From: Lucinisca nassula
Lineage: Eukaryota > Mollusca > Bivalvia > Lucinida > Lucinidae
NCBI GenBank assembly: GCA_963580285.1
Contig: OY757013.1
Span: 155,919,900-155,983,899, forward strand
Direction of reading: 5' to 3'
DNA: 64,000 bases
Position numbers and translations under genes: made by a program. Below are positions 43,268 to 53,738 of the stretch, in pieces (the stretch's first letter is position 1; the number at the start of each line of letters is the position of its first letter). The notes below the pieces were generated by a model that did no database searches, was not told the DNA's origin, and saw only the letters and a list, made by a program, of their open reading frames with translations.

Positions 43268-43384
43268 ATATGGTGGAAAGATGAATAGGAAAAATATGTG
43301 ATAGCTTGAAAGAAAAATCCGTGAAAAAGGCTGTAAAAAGCCGAAACGTCTGGAGATTGTGAAGAATTATTGTGATAATAAATA
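43268..43384 (+). repeat. Right arm of the TTAA-centred palindrome
   Basis: Mirror image of 38021-38135, starting ATATGGTGGAAAGATGAATA directly after TTAA and ending ATTGTGATAATAAA. It contains GGCTGTAAAAAGCCGAAACG at 43329-43348. DNA from 43385 to 43734 has no recognisable feature. Confidence 0.75.
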
Positions 43385-44489
43385 AAAAAAACACCCCGCC
43401 ACCCACTTGCTGAAAACGAAATGTTATGTTATTATTGAATACTCGAACTCGGTTAATCATCTGGAAAGCTTAAATATATTTTGAGACCCCACTGGAAATA
43501 AGCCTTAGCACTTTCATGGGTTATCCTATGCTTCAACACCTTTCAATTTTTTGTCAGTTTGACTTTTTTACATTAATCTCTAATTGTTAATATCTTTTTC
43601 CTTGACCAATGAGCAGTGTACGATTTGTCAGTGGAGGATCACCTATTGTAGCGAGTTGGTTCGATGTGGGATTCAATACGGACAGGTCTATGTGCAGTGG
43701 CATTGGTCAATTTTTTCAATTTTTCATTTTAAGCTTAACCCTTAGTTTGCCAACGGGCCCTTTTTGGGCCCACCGTTGTACCTCTTTGAGTGCCAACGGG
43801 CCCGTTTTGGGCCCATTTTGGAAGGAAGATTTCTCGTAGATTTCAAGGAGAGAGATGTCTATATTTGGTAGATGTCTGAAGATAAAACATTCTAATATAA
43901 AGTTCATGTGTTCGTTTTATCGCACACACACCGAGATGATTACTATTTCCGATGAATGACACATACCCTAAGCTATATTTTTCTTTTGTTTTCCCGCTTG
44001 TTGTCAAGTAACGTCATCGTTTGACGTACGGCGGCAAAATAAACGTTTACGTCGCGTCATTTAGCGGGTGGTTGTTTCAAAAGTGCGTAAAGAAAAAGCG
44101 AACCAGTTATTTGGCAAAAGTATGTATTTTCTATCGGCAAGATGTGTTTTCATGGGGACAAAATGACACTACATAGATAAAGATTCAGTTAGTGCCCGCA
44201 GTATTCGCTTCGTGTATAATTCGTCCGTAATAAAGCCAAGCGGCTTGAGAAACACTGAGGGTTTTTTTATATTCGTCCGTGCTTTTTAGCTTAGCGCTTT
44301 TTTATACTTTGCTTTGATAGTCAATGCTTCTCATACCGTTCACTGTCGAGCGGTTATTTCTCCAAACTTTGAATCATGCTTTCTGAACCAAAACAGTGTT
44401 TCATTGTTCTGAGCCTTCATATTCATCTTCAGCACAACTAACAAGTTCTTTATATATATAAAAATAACCAGCCATCAGATTGATGTCAT

Positions 44490-44703
44490 AATGGCCTAGT
44501 TGATGTGAGCGCTGACTCTTAATCATAACGTCTCTCACAGCTGTGGGTTCGAGCCTCGCTCGGGTCACATGTAAGACGCCAAGTTCTGCAACATTAGGTG
44601 AGGTGGTTTTTTTCTCCGGGTACTCCGATTTTCGCCCACCTCCAATTAACGATCGGCTCGATATGAGTGAAATAATCGTGAAAGGGCCGTAAAACCAAAA
44701 CCA
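44490..44703 (+). mobile_element. SINE-D copy (plus strand)
   Basis: tRNA-like head ATGGCCTAGTTGATGTGAGC, box B GGGTTCGAGCCTCG, then GACGCCAAGTTCTGCAACAT and the body to GGGCCGTAAAACCAAAACC. The inserted frame-open stretches on the minus strand are not genes. Confidence 0.78.
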
Positions 44704-44960
44704 TTCTTCATCGTACTCTGGAAACAGAACATAGAGAGACAGAGAGAGAGAGAGGTTGCATTTTGGATCGTTTCTTTTATCTGTTCTTCCACGACAGGGC
44801 CTGCATGTATCGGATCCGCTGGTTTGACATCCTTTAAATGCACACACACCAATAAAAAAGAACTTCGACAAAAGTTACAAGAAATACTCGACATTATGAA
44901 CGATATTCGTAAAATATCCACAAAAGAAGCATTTAAGATTTGTTTGCCGGCCATTTTATA

Positions 44961-45208
44961 TATCCACACTTCCTGGGCAGGCTTATATGTAGGCGGTTAA
45001 CCAGTACAGTAAAAATTCTTTCGCCGGAAACTGACAACTGCCCTTCTTGGATCAGCGGAAGGGAGAAAATGACCGTAGAAAAGATCTCATGATCAAGATT
45101 TCATGTTCAAGTCTCCACAAAGGAATGTTGCGGACCCCGGCAGGTATCGAACCCGCGCCCGCCTGATCAGCAGTAAGACGCGCATCCGACTGAGCTACCT
45201 AGGCCGGA
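44961..45208 (-). mobile_element. SINE-B copy (minus strand)
   Basis: Sense strand starts CCGGCCTAGGTAGCTCAGTC at 45208 and carries box B GGGTTCGATACC; the body passes AGTTTCCGGCGAAAGAA to AGTGTGGATA at the left end. The tRNA-like head is the best kept of the SINE-B copies here, but there is no tRNA gene beyond it. DNA from 45209 to 45550 holds a decayed MITE-H-like block. Confidence 0.8.
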
Positions 45209-45550
45209 CGAAACATTTAAGTGATAAATTGCTAGAGCCCATATGCAAGAGCGTTGGGTGGGATGGATGCAGGGCCCTTCGCGCTGTTTTCTTTCTTGTG
45301 TTTCGGGCTGTGGGAAAATGGAGTTGACAAGGGTTTACATTACTTTTCTTATTTTTGATTACGAACACTCGTAGGTAATGGGTACTCGATAGAGCCACCT
45401 CAAATTTTATTAGACAGTTCGAACGAGCACCGGAATGGATGCAAGCGTTAGTACCAAATCACCGAGGCAGTTCGAGCGAGCAACAAAAACCCATCGGTAT
45501 CACATCATTGGTGTAGTGCGACGGAGCTCCAGGAGTCTATGTACTCCATG

Positions 45551-45551
45551 G

Positions 45552-45588
<37 letters not shown>

Positions 45589-45786
45589 CGACCTTATTTA
45601 TAGAGGGTAACACATTTAGTAAACTAGTACTAATCTTCCATGTGGCCCTCTTTTCCTGGGTAGAACCAGTACTAAGCAATGTCGATAAAGTCTCTTGCTC
45701 AAGGAAACAACACTTGCCGCTCGTGGGGTTCGAACCCGGTACCTCTCGATCCCGAGGCCGATACTTTACCACTGCACCACAGCGCT
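45551..45786 (-). mobile_element. SINE-F with (ATT)n tail
   Basis: Minus-strand SINE: head GGAGCGCTGTGGTGCAGTGG at the right end, perfect box B GGGTTCGAACCCC nearby, and an (AAT)n tract at 45556-45588 as the tail. This is the only copy of this family in the window. Confidence 0.75.
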
Positions 45787-46009
45787 CCGCATCAATGAGG
45801 CAGGTCGAATGAGCAACAATAGTCTATGCATTCGTTACATGTAATGCCATGTGAAATGGTCTTTGGTGCACACGATGCGACCTTATATTAAATTTTACTC
45901 TTTCATTTTCTTATTTTATTTTATGTGTTATTGTCGCTATTTAGGATAACCCCAGCTTACATTTTAAGCCTAGAAAGTTAGATAGAGCTAGATATTTTTG
46001 CAAGTGAGT

Positions 46010-46155
46010 AGGTGTGCTTGAGTATTAGGTCCCACCAACAGCTAAGGTCCTACTGAGAGGGGACCTCGGTTTAAAGATTCGTCAGAAAGACTAGAGAAGC
46101 CCGGGATCGAACCCACGACCCCTGGTTCAAGAGGCGAGTAGCATATCCGCTTCTA
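46010..46155 (-). mobile_element. SINE-E copy
   Basis: Minus-strand copy: GTATTAGGTCCCACCAACAG, GACCTCGGTTTAAAG and a box B-like CCGGGATCGAACCC. The 5' head is truncated at CGAGTAGCATATCCGC. DNA from 46156 to 46569 is unassigned. Confidence 0.72.
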
Positions 46156-46589
46156 TATAGTAAAGATTTTTATTGAATCCTAATTTCACTCAACAAACTC
46201 AGAAAAGGACGAAATTAATTTTTCGTGTAATCTGAGTGTTTCAAATTTAAATCGATATACACAAATAAGATCTCAAAATAAAAAGCTAAAAGGTTACCTT
46301 CGGAAAGAACAAAGAACGCATAATAGAGCGAAAATAGGAGATCGGTTTTATTGAGTCTCTTCATATACAGCAATCTAGTTTGCAAGGCTGCATACACCCA
46401 TAGCGCCGGCTTGTGGTATTTTTGATTTTCAATGTAACCGGGATGGGCGCAATGTTCCCAAACGAAAAGAAAATATAATCTGCACTGTGAACCTCCGCTG
46501 CCTTTCTTTTCACGATAACCGTAACATTTTTTCTTGACCACCTTCAAATTGTTCAGCAAAACGAATGGGCGTGCTTCGTTCTTTTCAAT

Positions 46590-46853
46590 TGTTTTTTTTT
46601 TTTTTTTTTTTTTTGTGGGGAGGGGGTTGGTTTTGGTTTTACGGCCCTTTCAAGATTATTTCACTCATATCGAGCCGATCGTTTATCAGAGGTGAGCCAA
46701 ACCGGTATACCCGGAGAAAAACCACCTGGCCTTCCGTTGCAGAACTTGGCGTCTCGCATATGACCCGAGCGAGGCTCGAACCATCAACCACAGCGGTGAG
46801 AGACCTAATGATCAAGAGTCAGCGCTCTTAACCACTAGGCCACGGAGGCCCGC
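46590..46853 (-). mobile_element. SINE-D copy with 11 bp TSD
   Basis: Head GGGCCTCCGTGGCCTAGTGG at the right end, box B GGTTCGAGCCTCG, body to GGGCCGTAAAACCAAAACC and a poly-T tract (its A tail) at 46591-46614. CGTGCTTCGTT occurs at 46570-46580 and directly after the element at 46854-46864. A few unmatched bases lie between the left duplication and the poly-T tract. Confidence 0.82.
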
Positions 46854-47501
46854 CGTGCTTCGTTTTTACATTATCATTTGAGCCAACGCACGAAAAACTG
46901 GCCTGTGCATCTAACAATGACGCAGATCTTATAGGCCAAATCTGACCTGAATCATCGCTGTCCGCCACATAGAAAGTTTCTATACGATGCAATGCAAAGA
47001 GTGATCTGAGTCTTTGCTGATCGTGCGGACAATTCTGTTTTGTTTCATGGTGACAAAGTGGTAAAAAAATGATTACCAGATCCGACCGTCACTTCGAATT
47101 CGATTCGATTGTTCAGAGGAATGCAAGGTCTGAATAAATTTCAGATTATTATTTTCTCCAATGTGGCTAGGAACTGATCCCGTAGATATCAATGAGAAAG
47201 TCCGTTGCTAAGATGGTGTATATAACATTCTGTGGTCCTCTGTTTCGAAAAGAAGTCGTTCAGGAGTGCGCTTCATTTATTTATCCCCGAAATTATCTCA
47301 AATACCTAGGAATTTGAACAATTGATCGGCCAAGGCCAAGGGGAAAATACATTCTTCTATATGAGCCGGTGAGGTCAACATATAGAATACAATTAATGCG
47401 ACTAACAATGAATGTGACAAACAACTCAGCAAAAAGCTATTGTCTCAAGTGCAACAGTTTTATTTCTTTATTCATTTCTTTCTTACTTCATTATGATAAG
47501 T

Positions 47502-47771
47502 CTATTTTCTAATTTTCCATTCTTTCACAATAGCAAACATTGTATTGTCGTGTTCAAACCCTAAGAAAAATGAGGACAGCATCCACAGATGCATTTCTGC
47601 GTCTTCGATAGCTGCATTTACACTCAATGATGTAAAGTAGTCTCTCAAACCAGGTGTATAAAGCACTGTCATACCATTCGTTACGTGATAATGTGAAAAT
47701 AATAATCCATAATAGAAGTGCAAGATATCTATGCAGATTGCCGGATACTTTTTGAAAGACCCCGCGGGAAA
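47502..47771 (-). pseudogene. Possible coding scrap inside PB2
   Basis: The minus strand reads an open frame whose composition looks protein-like rather than repeat-like: SFKKYPAICIDILHFYYG, FSHYHVTNGMTVLYTPGL, NAAIEDAEMHLWMLSSFF, ending EWKIRK and a stop. I do not recognise the family. Its place just inside the right end of PB2 makes a transposase remnant the first guess, but no piggyBac motif is evident. DNA from 46865 to 47500 shows nothing else. Confidence 0.3.
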
Positions 47772-47980
47772 TAAATGAACGTCATCTGGATAACGTCGCG
47801 TTCAGTTTGGTTCCACTGACGTTGCTAAGACTGATATACAAGACGCAGTGTAACGTTGTACGTTTGGCACTTTCCAGTAAATGACGTTGGCACTCAAAAG
47901 GTTAAGTCCCCAAATAGATAAATAAAACATATTAAAAGTGTGACAGCCCGTACCTGGAAAAACTGTGATACGTTAATTAA

Positions 47981-48154
47981 GAAATAGATCAGCTCTAGTA
48001 GTGATTTATTTAGTGATATATCACTGCTTGGAGGTCAGTATATAATGTAGATCAAATCACGAGCGCGTAGCGCGAGTGATTTGTCTACTTACAACTGACC
48101 GACAAGCTGTGATATATCATTCAATAAATCACGACACTAGAACTGATCTGTTTC
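47981..48154. mobile_element. Foldback MITE with GAAATAGATCAG ends
   Basis: Inverted ends GAAATAGATCAGCTCTAGTA and, at the right, ACTAGAACTGATCTGTTTC. The centre holds CAAATCACGAGCGCG / CGCGAGTGATTTG. No target duplication is certain. DNA from 48155 to 48531 holds related AATATATCACC words but no gene. Confidence 0.65.
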
Positions 48155-48544
48155 GATTCTAACACACTATAAGTGGATGAGAATGCTATTGATTCCTTTA
48201 GATTCTCCCTACCTTCCACCGTTGTGTGAAGTTATCAGGCCAAAATAACTTACTGTATCACATCTGATTACCCGTTTTCATAACCTTTCTGATACAAGAA
48301 AACGACGTTACACAATCTAACGTCAAGGTTACAATGAATGACGTCATGAAACTAAAAAAGGCGGCTCTTCGCGACGCACTCTTCCGCCCAGTGATTTATC
48401 ACTCAATATATCACCAGATTTATCCATTAGCTATATAGGCGACCATTGTTAGAATGCCTTTTTAATTTCATACAAAGTTCTGTTATACAAAAAATCAGTA
48501 TTTCAAAAATGGATATAGTCATTTTATTTGCTCTAATAATTTTT

Positions 48545-48785
48545 TTTTTTTTTTTTTTTTTTTTTGGTTTGGGTTTTACGGCCCTTTCAAGATTATTTCA
48601 CTCATATCGAGCCGATCGTTAATCAGAGGTGGGCGAAAACCGGAGTACCCGGAGAAAAACCACCTGACCTTCCGTTGCAGAACTTGGCGTCTCACACGTG
48701 GCCCGAGCGAGGCTCGAACCTACGGCGGTGAGAGACCTAATGACTAAGAGTCAGCGCTCTTATCCACTAGGCCACGGAGGCCCGT
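48545..48785 (-). mobile_element. SINE-D, full length, with 13 bp TSD
   Basis: Poly-T tract (its A tail) at the left, then TTTGGGTTTTACGGCCCTTT to the head GGGCCTCCGTGGCCTAGTGG near 48765-48783. TCTAATAATTTTT is repeated at 48532-48544 and 48786-48798. This is the best-preserved SINE-D copy. DNA from 48799 to 49074 is unassigned AT-rich sequence. Confidence 0.88.
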
Positions 48786-49074
48786 TCTAATAATTTTTGA
48801 ATTTACCATTTTATTTTTACTAACATGAAAGGTGTCTTATTAATTTTACTTCAGTGGATTTGGTTTACAAACATTTACTCTAGCTTTTAATTCAATTTTA
48901 ATTAGTGTAATATAATTTAAACTATTTCATGCTTGTCAATTTTATATGTACATGTTGTTCTGATTTTACTAAATAAATATCAATCAATCAATAAACCACC
49001 TGACTGAACATGACAGACTCGGTGCATGATAGCATTGGTGAACTGTCTTGTCAGTGACCCAAAAGGTTCCGGGT

Positions 49075-50527
49075 CATTTCGGCCCATAACAAAATCGGCC
49101 CATGACAAAATCGGCCCATAGCAATTTCGGCCCCTAAATGATTAAAAGACTGTTATAGGTGTCAATTATCGGCAAAAATTAAAATAATATGATAGTTAAT
49201 TTGTGATAAAATACATGTATATACAATTTATTTTTACCGCTTTTCACCGCTCGGCATCTGTATCATTATTTTCAATAATTACCTCACTCAGATGTGAGTC
49301 TTCTCGCAATGCAAACTTTGTAGTGGAAGATAAGAAATACATGTAAAAATAATATAAAAGAGGGTATGTTTATTTACCAAAAAAAAAAAAAAAAATGTAT
49401 ATTTATGAACTTCGAAATACTAGTTCTGGGGTCATTCCTTATTTGTTTATATTGTTGGCACATGTCGGTATGCAAAATGATAAATGATCACTTAAGGTTG
49501 TTGCCTTTATCGACACATCCCTTAGAGCAACAAACAGAATGATGATCACTTTACTCAAACCTCAGTCATTATTGGGGCACGTGCCAATCATTCATAAGTC
49601 TATGTCTCCTAATGCGTGTCTTTAATTCATTTTTTGTTTCTTGCTTTCGGTTTCGTTTTATGAATGTTAATGGACAGGGACGCATCGACAACTATTTGTG
49701 GGCCTACTGAAGGGGGTAGTTGAAATAAAAGAAAAGTATAGCAGGGGAAATGAGTTTGTACAGTGCTAGGCGAGTCTTAGTATAGTTAAAAGTAATACGC
49801 AGAGGCCAGTGACAAGGGGGACACATATGCCTCACCCGACACACAGCATCACTAAACTGTGCCAGGGTGGGGAGCAAGACTATTTGGCAGGGTAGAGCAT
49901 TCCAACTCGGACCCATCGTCCGAGATTCCACTGAAAAATGGTTTTGGGAAAGAATGAAAATGTGTAGTAGTTTGTAGGGCTCGTGATGAGTCTTTATGCC
50001 AAAGGGTGGTTTTGACTAGAGACCCTCCTGATATGTGGATATGTGGATTTTCTTTCTTATATATCCGTTACGAAAACACATCCGTGTAACATAGTGCATT
50101 CTTTCATTTTCTCCAAAATGACTACTTTTCCACACAAAAAGTGATATTTGTTTCATTTATACTCCGAGCATGCAGTTGCGGTTCTATCGAGTACCCACAA
50201 CATATGTCTGGGATCAGAAATAAGCAAAATAACATATGTATACACCTTTAAACCCCAAATTTCCCCAAATAAAGTGGGGTTAATGGCGGTATTTTTTTTT
50301 CTCTGACTAGTTAACACGATGTGAATTTTTATCATTAGAGGAAAGAATATTAATTTCTCAAACTGAATATATTTTCTTTTTATCCCATTTTCGATTTACA
50401 TGCTACTGATTTAATTTGCCGTGCAAGTAAATCAATTATATCAGGTTTATGCAAACATAATAATTATACCATCATTTAAATTGTGGATCGAAATTGCTAT
50501 GGGCCGATTTTGTTATTGGCCGAAATG
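49075..50527. mobile_element. TIR element E2 with subterminal TCGGCCCAT motifs
   Basis: Left end CATTTCGGCCCATAACAAAA continuing TCGGCCCAT; right end, inverted, CATTTCGGCCAATAACAAAA continuing TCGGCCCAT. About 28 of 29 bases match. Left side: CGGCCCAT-type units at 49080, 49096, 49112 and 49128. Right side: two or three inverted. No clear target duplication; flanks TTCCGGGT and TCCAGGGA are only loosely alike. A degraded MITE-H-like block (50055-50310) is inside. No transposase. It ends 9 bp before element E3. Confidence 0.75.
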
Positions 50528-50900
50528 TCCAGGGACGGGAACAAGACAGTTCCCCGATAAGACAGTTCCCCGACACTGTTTTTGGAGACAGTTTCCAAAC
50601 ACATCTGAAGACAGTTCCCCGACACTTTTGAAGACAGTTCCACGACACTATTGTTCATAGTTAAATGACCTGTGACTGATAATTGTAATTGGCAATTAGT
50701 TCCCAGACACTTTTGAAGACAGTTACCCGACAAAATTGTTCATAGTCTTAATGACCTAGTTGGCAATTAGGGATAATTAGGGATAATAAAGGCTAAGTGA
50801 TCATTGTGAATAGATTAAGTATACTTGTGATTTGGAGAGGCAATGTATTTCTGTGATGGGGAAATGTCTTAAGATATATTACATAAAAATTTGGACGTTT

Positions 50901-51973
50901 GTTGTTGTTGTTTCCAGTTTCCCCGTGTCGCGGGTCGTCAGCTGGTGGGGTCCCAGGGAACTAATCCATTCTGGCACTACACCTTAGCCGTTCGGTGCTA
51001 CCCCCATTCCACGTTGCCGGTGAATGGGGAGACCACCGCTCGGCTCCAGCCCCGTCCGTCCGTGTCTATCGTAAGTCCGCTGCAGTCGGTCCATTTTGTC
51101 TTCTACTCGACGTTATAATTTTTTGCTTGTCAATATGCCGAACCGTGTCAGAGCAGGAAAGGGTCAATTTTGATATTGGTATTTTTGTTTTTTATTTTTT
51201 TTTTATTTGATTTTTGTATATTTATGTAACGTATGTACATTTTTACATTGTTTGGTCTGTTTCCCCATCTTGTTGAGTGGTCTATTTTTTAAGTATATAT
51301 GCGGGCGGATGTGCTTACCCCGCCACGGACCTGTTTTGTTTGTTTTTCTTGTGCCTTAAAGGTGGCGTTGTCCGTTTTAGGGCAAGCCCACCCGCTCACA
51401 GTTGCTGGGGAGGACAGTTTTTGTACCTGCAAGATTAAGCTAGTGGTTTATATTTTGTGTTGTTTTTTTTTGTTTTTTTTTGTTTATCTGTACATACAAT
51501 ATGTAACATAATAACATGAAGTGCCGGCCTACGCCGTCTCGGGCTTGAACTCGTATTTATTTTGTTAATGAGTGACGTCTATCGCGGAGGATGTGCATAT
51601 TAGGTCAATCCCCTTTTATGCATTTGCCGTTTTAAGTTAAGAAAAAGTGATGCCTTCCTCGACGTAGGATGCCGCACTCTGCGGGACCATAAGTGGGTCA
51701 GTCGCCATGTTTGCATATCATTAACGCATCCTACGTGAAGGAAGGCACCATAGGATGAAAGCGTATTCCTGCCTAGCCATTTGGAGGCCCGAGACAACGT
51801 TAGCCGATCTCCTTTGTGTTGTTGTCCTTTTTGGGACAACCCATCCGCCCACAGTTGCTGGGAAGGACATTTTTTGTACCTGCAAGGTTGTGCTTGAAGA
51901 TTATATTTGTGTTTTGTTTCTTCTGTACATACAACATATAACATAGTAACATGGTGTGTTGGCTTCCGCCGTC
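50901..51973 (-). mobile_element. Retroposon with (AAC)n tail and tandem 5' units
   Basis: A perfect 15 bp duplication AAAATTTGGACGTTT lies at 50886-50900 and 51974-51988. (GTT)n at the left is the complement of an (AAC)n tail, so the element is on the minus strand. Two diverged ~450 bp units (CACAGTTGCTGGGAAGGACA with TTTTTGTACCTGCAAGG, and ACATACAACATATAACATAG) lie in tandem at its 5' end. No RT or recognised domain is present; open frames in it are short. It may be a large SINE-like or internally deleted LINE element. Confidence 0.78.
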
Positions 51974-52546
51974 AAAATTTGGACGTTTCTTGCTATGGCA
52001 ACTATATAAATGAGTTGCCTGAAGTTTCCTCGTTGATTTCAAGACAGTTCGCCGACATTTGTTTTGACGACGATCTGTCTGGAAGTCTAAGCCAGAGGAG
52101 AGGTAATGTGGCATTTCTCAGTTCGTAAGCTGACACACAATCTGTGTTATAATTGATATGAAGAGAGACGTGTCAGTCAAGTCAGCTTATCATCTGATAC
52201 GCGTATACAAGCTCACCAACTCTGGCGCACGCGAATGTACACGGCACTGATTGATTGTCAAATATTTGTCATTATTGTTCGCATAACAGGGTTAGATATC
52301 TATTTCATACTCTTATACTTTAATTATATTAATTTTAAACAAAAACTTTGAACTCATCTTCTTTTTTCAAATGTTTATTTTATGGAAAAAATGACAATTT
52401 GAAATATACTATATATTGCGTTTCCTAGAAGACATTTTTGTTTAGTTTAAATGTCTGCATGTTCATTAACTGAACATGCTAGTTCACTTAATTTCAATTA
52501 AACTTATTGATAATGGTATCAAGTATAAGCTTTTATTTTATTTTAC

Positions 52547-52730
52547 CGGCCCCGATAGCTCAGTGGTTGAGCGCCCGCTTCGGGAATAGGAGGTCGCGGG
52601 TTCGATCCCCGGCCGCGCCATACGAAAAGTGTGAAAAATTGGTACTAGGAGCTCCCTTGGCTAACGCTCAGTCATGTAGGCTAATTCTGCGCATCTGCCA
52701 ATTCGGCGCATTGGGATTATTTCATAACTA
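52547..52730 (+). mobile_element. SINE-A copy, tail lost
   Basis: Head CGGCCCCGATAGCTCAGTGG with box B GGTTCGATCCC at 52599-52609, then ATTGGTACTAGGAGCTCCCT and GCTAACGCTCAGTC as in 4102-4440. The rest is not colinear. A GCGACGTTAAATAAAG block at 53361 looks like a SINE tail and may be its displaced end. DNA from 52731 to 53330 is unassigned; a (GATA)n run is at 53473-53494. Confidence 0.75.
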
Positions 52731-53738
52731 AATGAACCAGATTAAATGTTTTCATTTTTCTTTGACAGGTATCAAAACAAAGCTTCAAATATTATTTTGG
52801 ATGAGTGTTGGGCTGTAAACTGGGCGAAAGAAATGTATTTTTTGTTTTTACCTGAATCAGGCTTAATGAGCGCCACAGGCCTTTACTTAATATTGAAATA
52901 TTTTTACAGAAATCTATTTTTTTTCAACCAACTGGACCATCATCTATTAATAAACACATGCCAAATCAAGTATAACAACAAAACATCTTTCCTTGTCTTA
53001 AGTATTGTATCTTGACTGGATGTTATTGTTCGGGTGCGCGGAATTAGCAGACAAAATTGATGGCGTCTTAACATGGGGGGTGTCTTTTTAAAGAGAGACC
53101 ACAACATAACTGCACCAGAGAAATAAATGGTTGCTACTGTCTTTTAACAAGCTAAGACAACTGTATAGCATAGTGCTGCAACATATGTTTTGGATCCCTG
53201 GAATGGATGAAACAAAAGCTCAAAGTCTTAAGTGCGCAGAATTAGCCTACAGCACTGTAGTCCTAGGAAGATAAATGAAGGCAGGTAAGTATTTATTAGA
53301 GGATACTTTGTTTGTCGCAATAAAAGCTCTACAGAGCTTATGTTATTTGTTTCGGTTATGCGACGTTAAATAAAGCTTCTTTATCTTATATTTATCTTTA
53401 TACATGTAATATACATGTGTATGTAATATACACCTGCGGTAATGGTCAAATGTGACCGACGCAGTATCAGAAGATAGATAGATAGATAGATAGGAGAACT
53501 GTCTTCCAAAATGTCGATGAACCCATAATTTAATATTTCTAAACGTCTGTCGGTGAATTGTCTTCAAAATATTGATGAACACATCATTACTATAAATTAA
53601 TCAGTCACAGGTCATTTGACTTTGAACAATAGTGTCGGGGAACTGTCTTCAAAAGTGTCGGGGAACTGTTTGGGAACTATCTCCAAAAAACGTGTCGGGG
53701 AACTGTCTGTTGGGGAACTGTCTCGATTCCCCAGGGAC

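Larger units (their letters stand above)
43739..47901. mobile_element. piggyBac-like element PB2 (decayed)
   Basis: Bounded by TTAA at 43735-43738 and 47902-47905. Left end CCCTTAGTTTGCCAACG and, inverted, right end CCTTTTGAGTGCCAACG agree at 13 of 17 positions. The left 300 bp is similar to PB1, including ACACATACCCTAAGC and TTTTCCCGC blocks. Five SINE copies have landed inside (44490, 44961, 45551, 46010, 46590). A short minus-strand frame at 47502-47771 may be the last coding scrap. Otherwise no transposase is readable. Confidence 0.65.
50537..53730. mobile_element. TIR element E3, 8 bp TSD, subterminal GACAGTTCCCCGACAC arrays
   Basis: A perfect 8 bp duplication CCAGGGAC lies at 50529-50536 and 53731-53738. 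Ends: GGGAACAAGACAGTTCCCC left; inverted right GGAATCGAGACAGTTCCCC. The motif GACAGTTCCCCGACAC, with variants, recurs about six times within 200 bp of the left end and about seven times, inverted, before the right end. No transposase is seen. An (AAC)n-tailed retroposon (50901-51973) and a SINE-A copy (52547) are nested inside. 8 bp duplications occur in hAT, P, Merlin and Zisupton-type elements; the family here is undetermined. Confidence 0.85.

Noticed and set aside
49067..50535. 8 bp target duplication for E2 (TTCCGGGT / TCCAGGGA)
   Set aside because: Too many mismatches unless shifted; I left the E2 target site undefined.
50891..51118. Cys-rich 75-residue frame in the (AAC)n retroposon
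   Set aside because: Starts in the tail microsatellite on the antisense strand of the element.
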